NCBI GenBank assembly: GCA_050179645.1
Contig: JBFXEX010000224.1
Location: 1 to 5,711, forward strand
From: VAZQ01 sp050179645
GTDB lineage: Bacteria; Pseudomonadota; Alphaproteobacteria; Rhizobiales; Xanthobacteraceae
Length of the DNA: 5,711 nucleotides
Direction of reading: 5' to 3'
Positions 5,627-5,711 of this stretch are shown piece after piece. Numbering within the stretch: the stretch's first letter is position 1; every line of letters begins with the position of its first letter. A model generated the notes under the pieces. The model saw only the letters and a list, made by a program, of their open reading frames with translations. It was not told the DNA's origin and did no database searches. A program made the position numbers and the translations under genes.

Positions 5627-5677
5627 TTCCGCCGCTACGTGGCGCGGACCGCTCGCATCGTGCCGGGGATATTGTAG
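5627..5677 (+). pseudogene. Orphan 3' tail of a second ICMT-family methyltransferase gene
   Basis: The frame reads F-RRYVARTARIVPGI-L and ends in TAG at 5675-5677, whereas the complete gene reads Y-RRYVARTARIVPGI-F and ends in TGA. Nothing upstream is methyltransferase-like: the frame soon runs back to a stop within the hairpin. It is therefore only the last 16 codons of a homologous gene. Both changes within the 45-bp block are silent, so this copy was under protein-level selection for some time, in another genome or as part of a complete paralogue, before being stranded here. Confidence 0.8.
5629..5673 (+). repeat. Direct repeat, copy 2
   Basis: Matches 2185-2229 at 43 of 45 positions in the same orientation. 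It marks the right edge of the bracketed segment and begins 6 bp after the perfect hairpin. After the TAG, the remaining bases to the window end hold no feature I recognise. Confidence 0.9.
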
Positions 5678-5711
5678 TCGTGCCGTCAGCTGAGGCCGTG
5701 GTGCCATCGAC

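Noticed and set aside
2234..5628. Complete mobile element
   Set aside because: No integrase, transposase, relaxase or phage gene is visible between the direct repeats, so only the boundary-like repeats are reported.

Overview
The window looks like chromosomal DNA of a GC-rich alphaproteobacterium, probably of the Bradyrhizobium/Rhodopseudomonas group. This rests on high GC in the left part, the style of the proteins (an Lnt C-terminus, an ArsR-like regulator with a CLDWSERRYH block), and an intergenic palindromic repeat of the kind common in that group (its shadow translation reads RKRGPS / GPRFRGDE). The genus is inferred from memory of such sequences, not tested.

Left part (1-2233, plus strand, very GC-rich): the 3' end of lnt (apolipoprotein N-acyltransferase) enters from the left edge. 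It is followed by a membrane-anchored GHSLG alpha/beta-hydrolase (417-1652), which overlaps by an ATGA junction a small membrane methyltransferase of the isoprenylcysteine carboxyl methyltransferase (ICMT) family (1649-2233). The last two form a translationally coupled pair acting at the membrane. Their substrate is unknown.

Middle and right part (2234-5628): a palindromic extragenic repeat (2270-2347); a leftward gene of clearly lower GC encoding an unknown N-terminal domain plus a peptidoglycan-binding-type domain (2386-3150); a rightward small VOC/glyoxalase-fold protein (3375-3770); a leftward TauE/SafE membrane exporter (3867-4652); and, divergent from it, an ArsR-type winged-helix regulator with a cysteine-rich C-terminal part (4785-5501). 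The exporter and regulator share an upstream region with a GTTCGG/CCGAAC palindrome and a promoter-like sequence. They probably form a regulator/exporter module for a small, perhaps sulfur-containing, anion.

The main structural observation: the last 45 bp of the methyltransferase coding sequence (2185-2229) recur in direct orientation at 5629-5673 with 43/45 identity. Both differences are synonymous, the second copy is followed by its own, different stop codon, and a 14-bp perfect hairpin stands just before it. The 3.4 kb between the copies differs in gene orientation and, in part, in base composition from the left side. This resembles an accessory segment inserted at, or duplicated with, the 3' end of a protein-coding gene, although no integrase or transposase is visible. 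The cargo itself consists of recognisable families. Nothing in the window proves a new system; the bracketing repeat and the coupled hydrolase/methyltransferase pair are the best leads.

No tRNA, rRNA, CRISPR array or complete mobile element was seen, and no gene-free stretch exceeds 300 bases.
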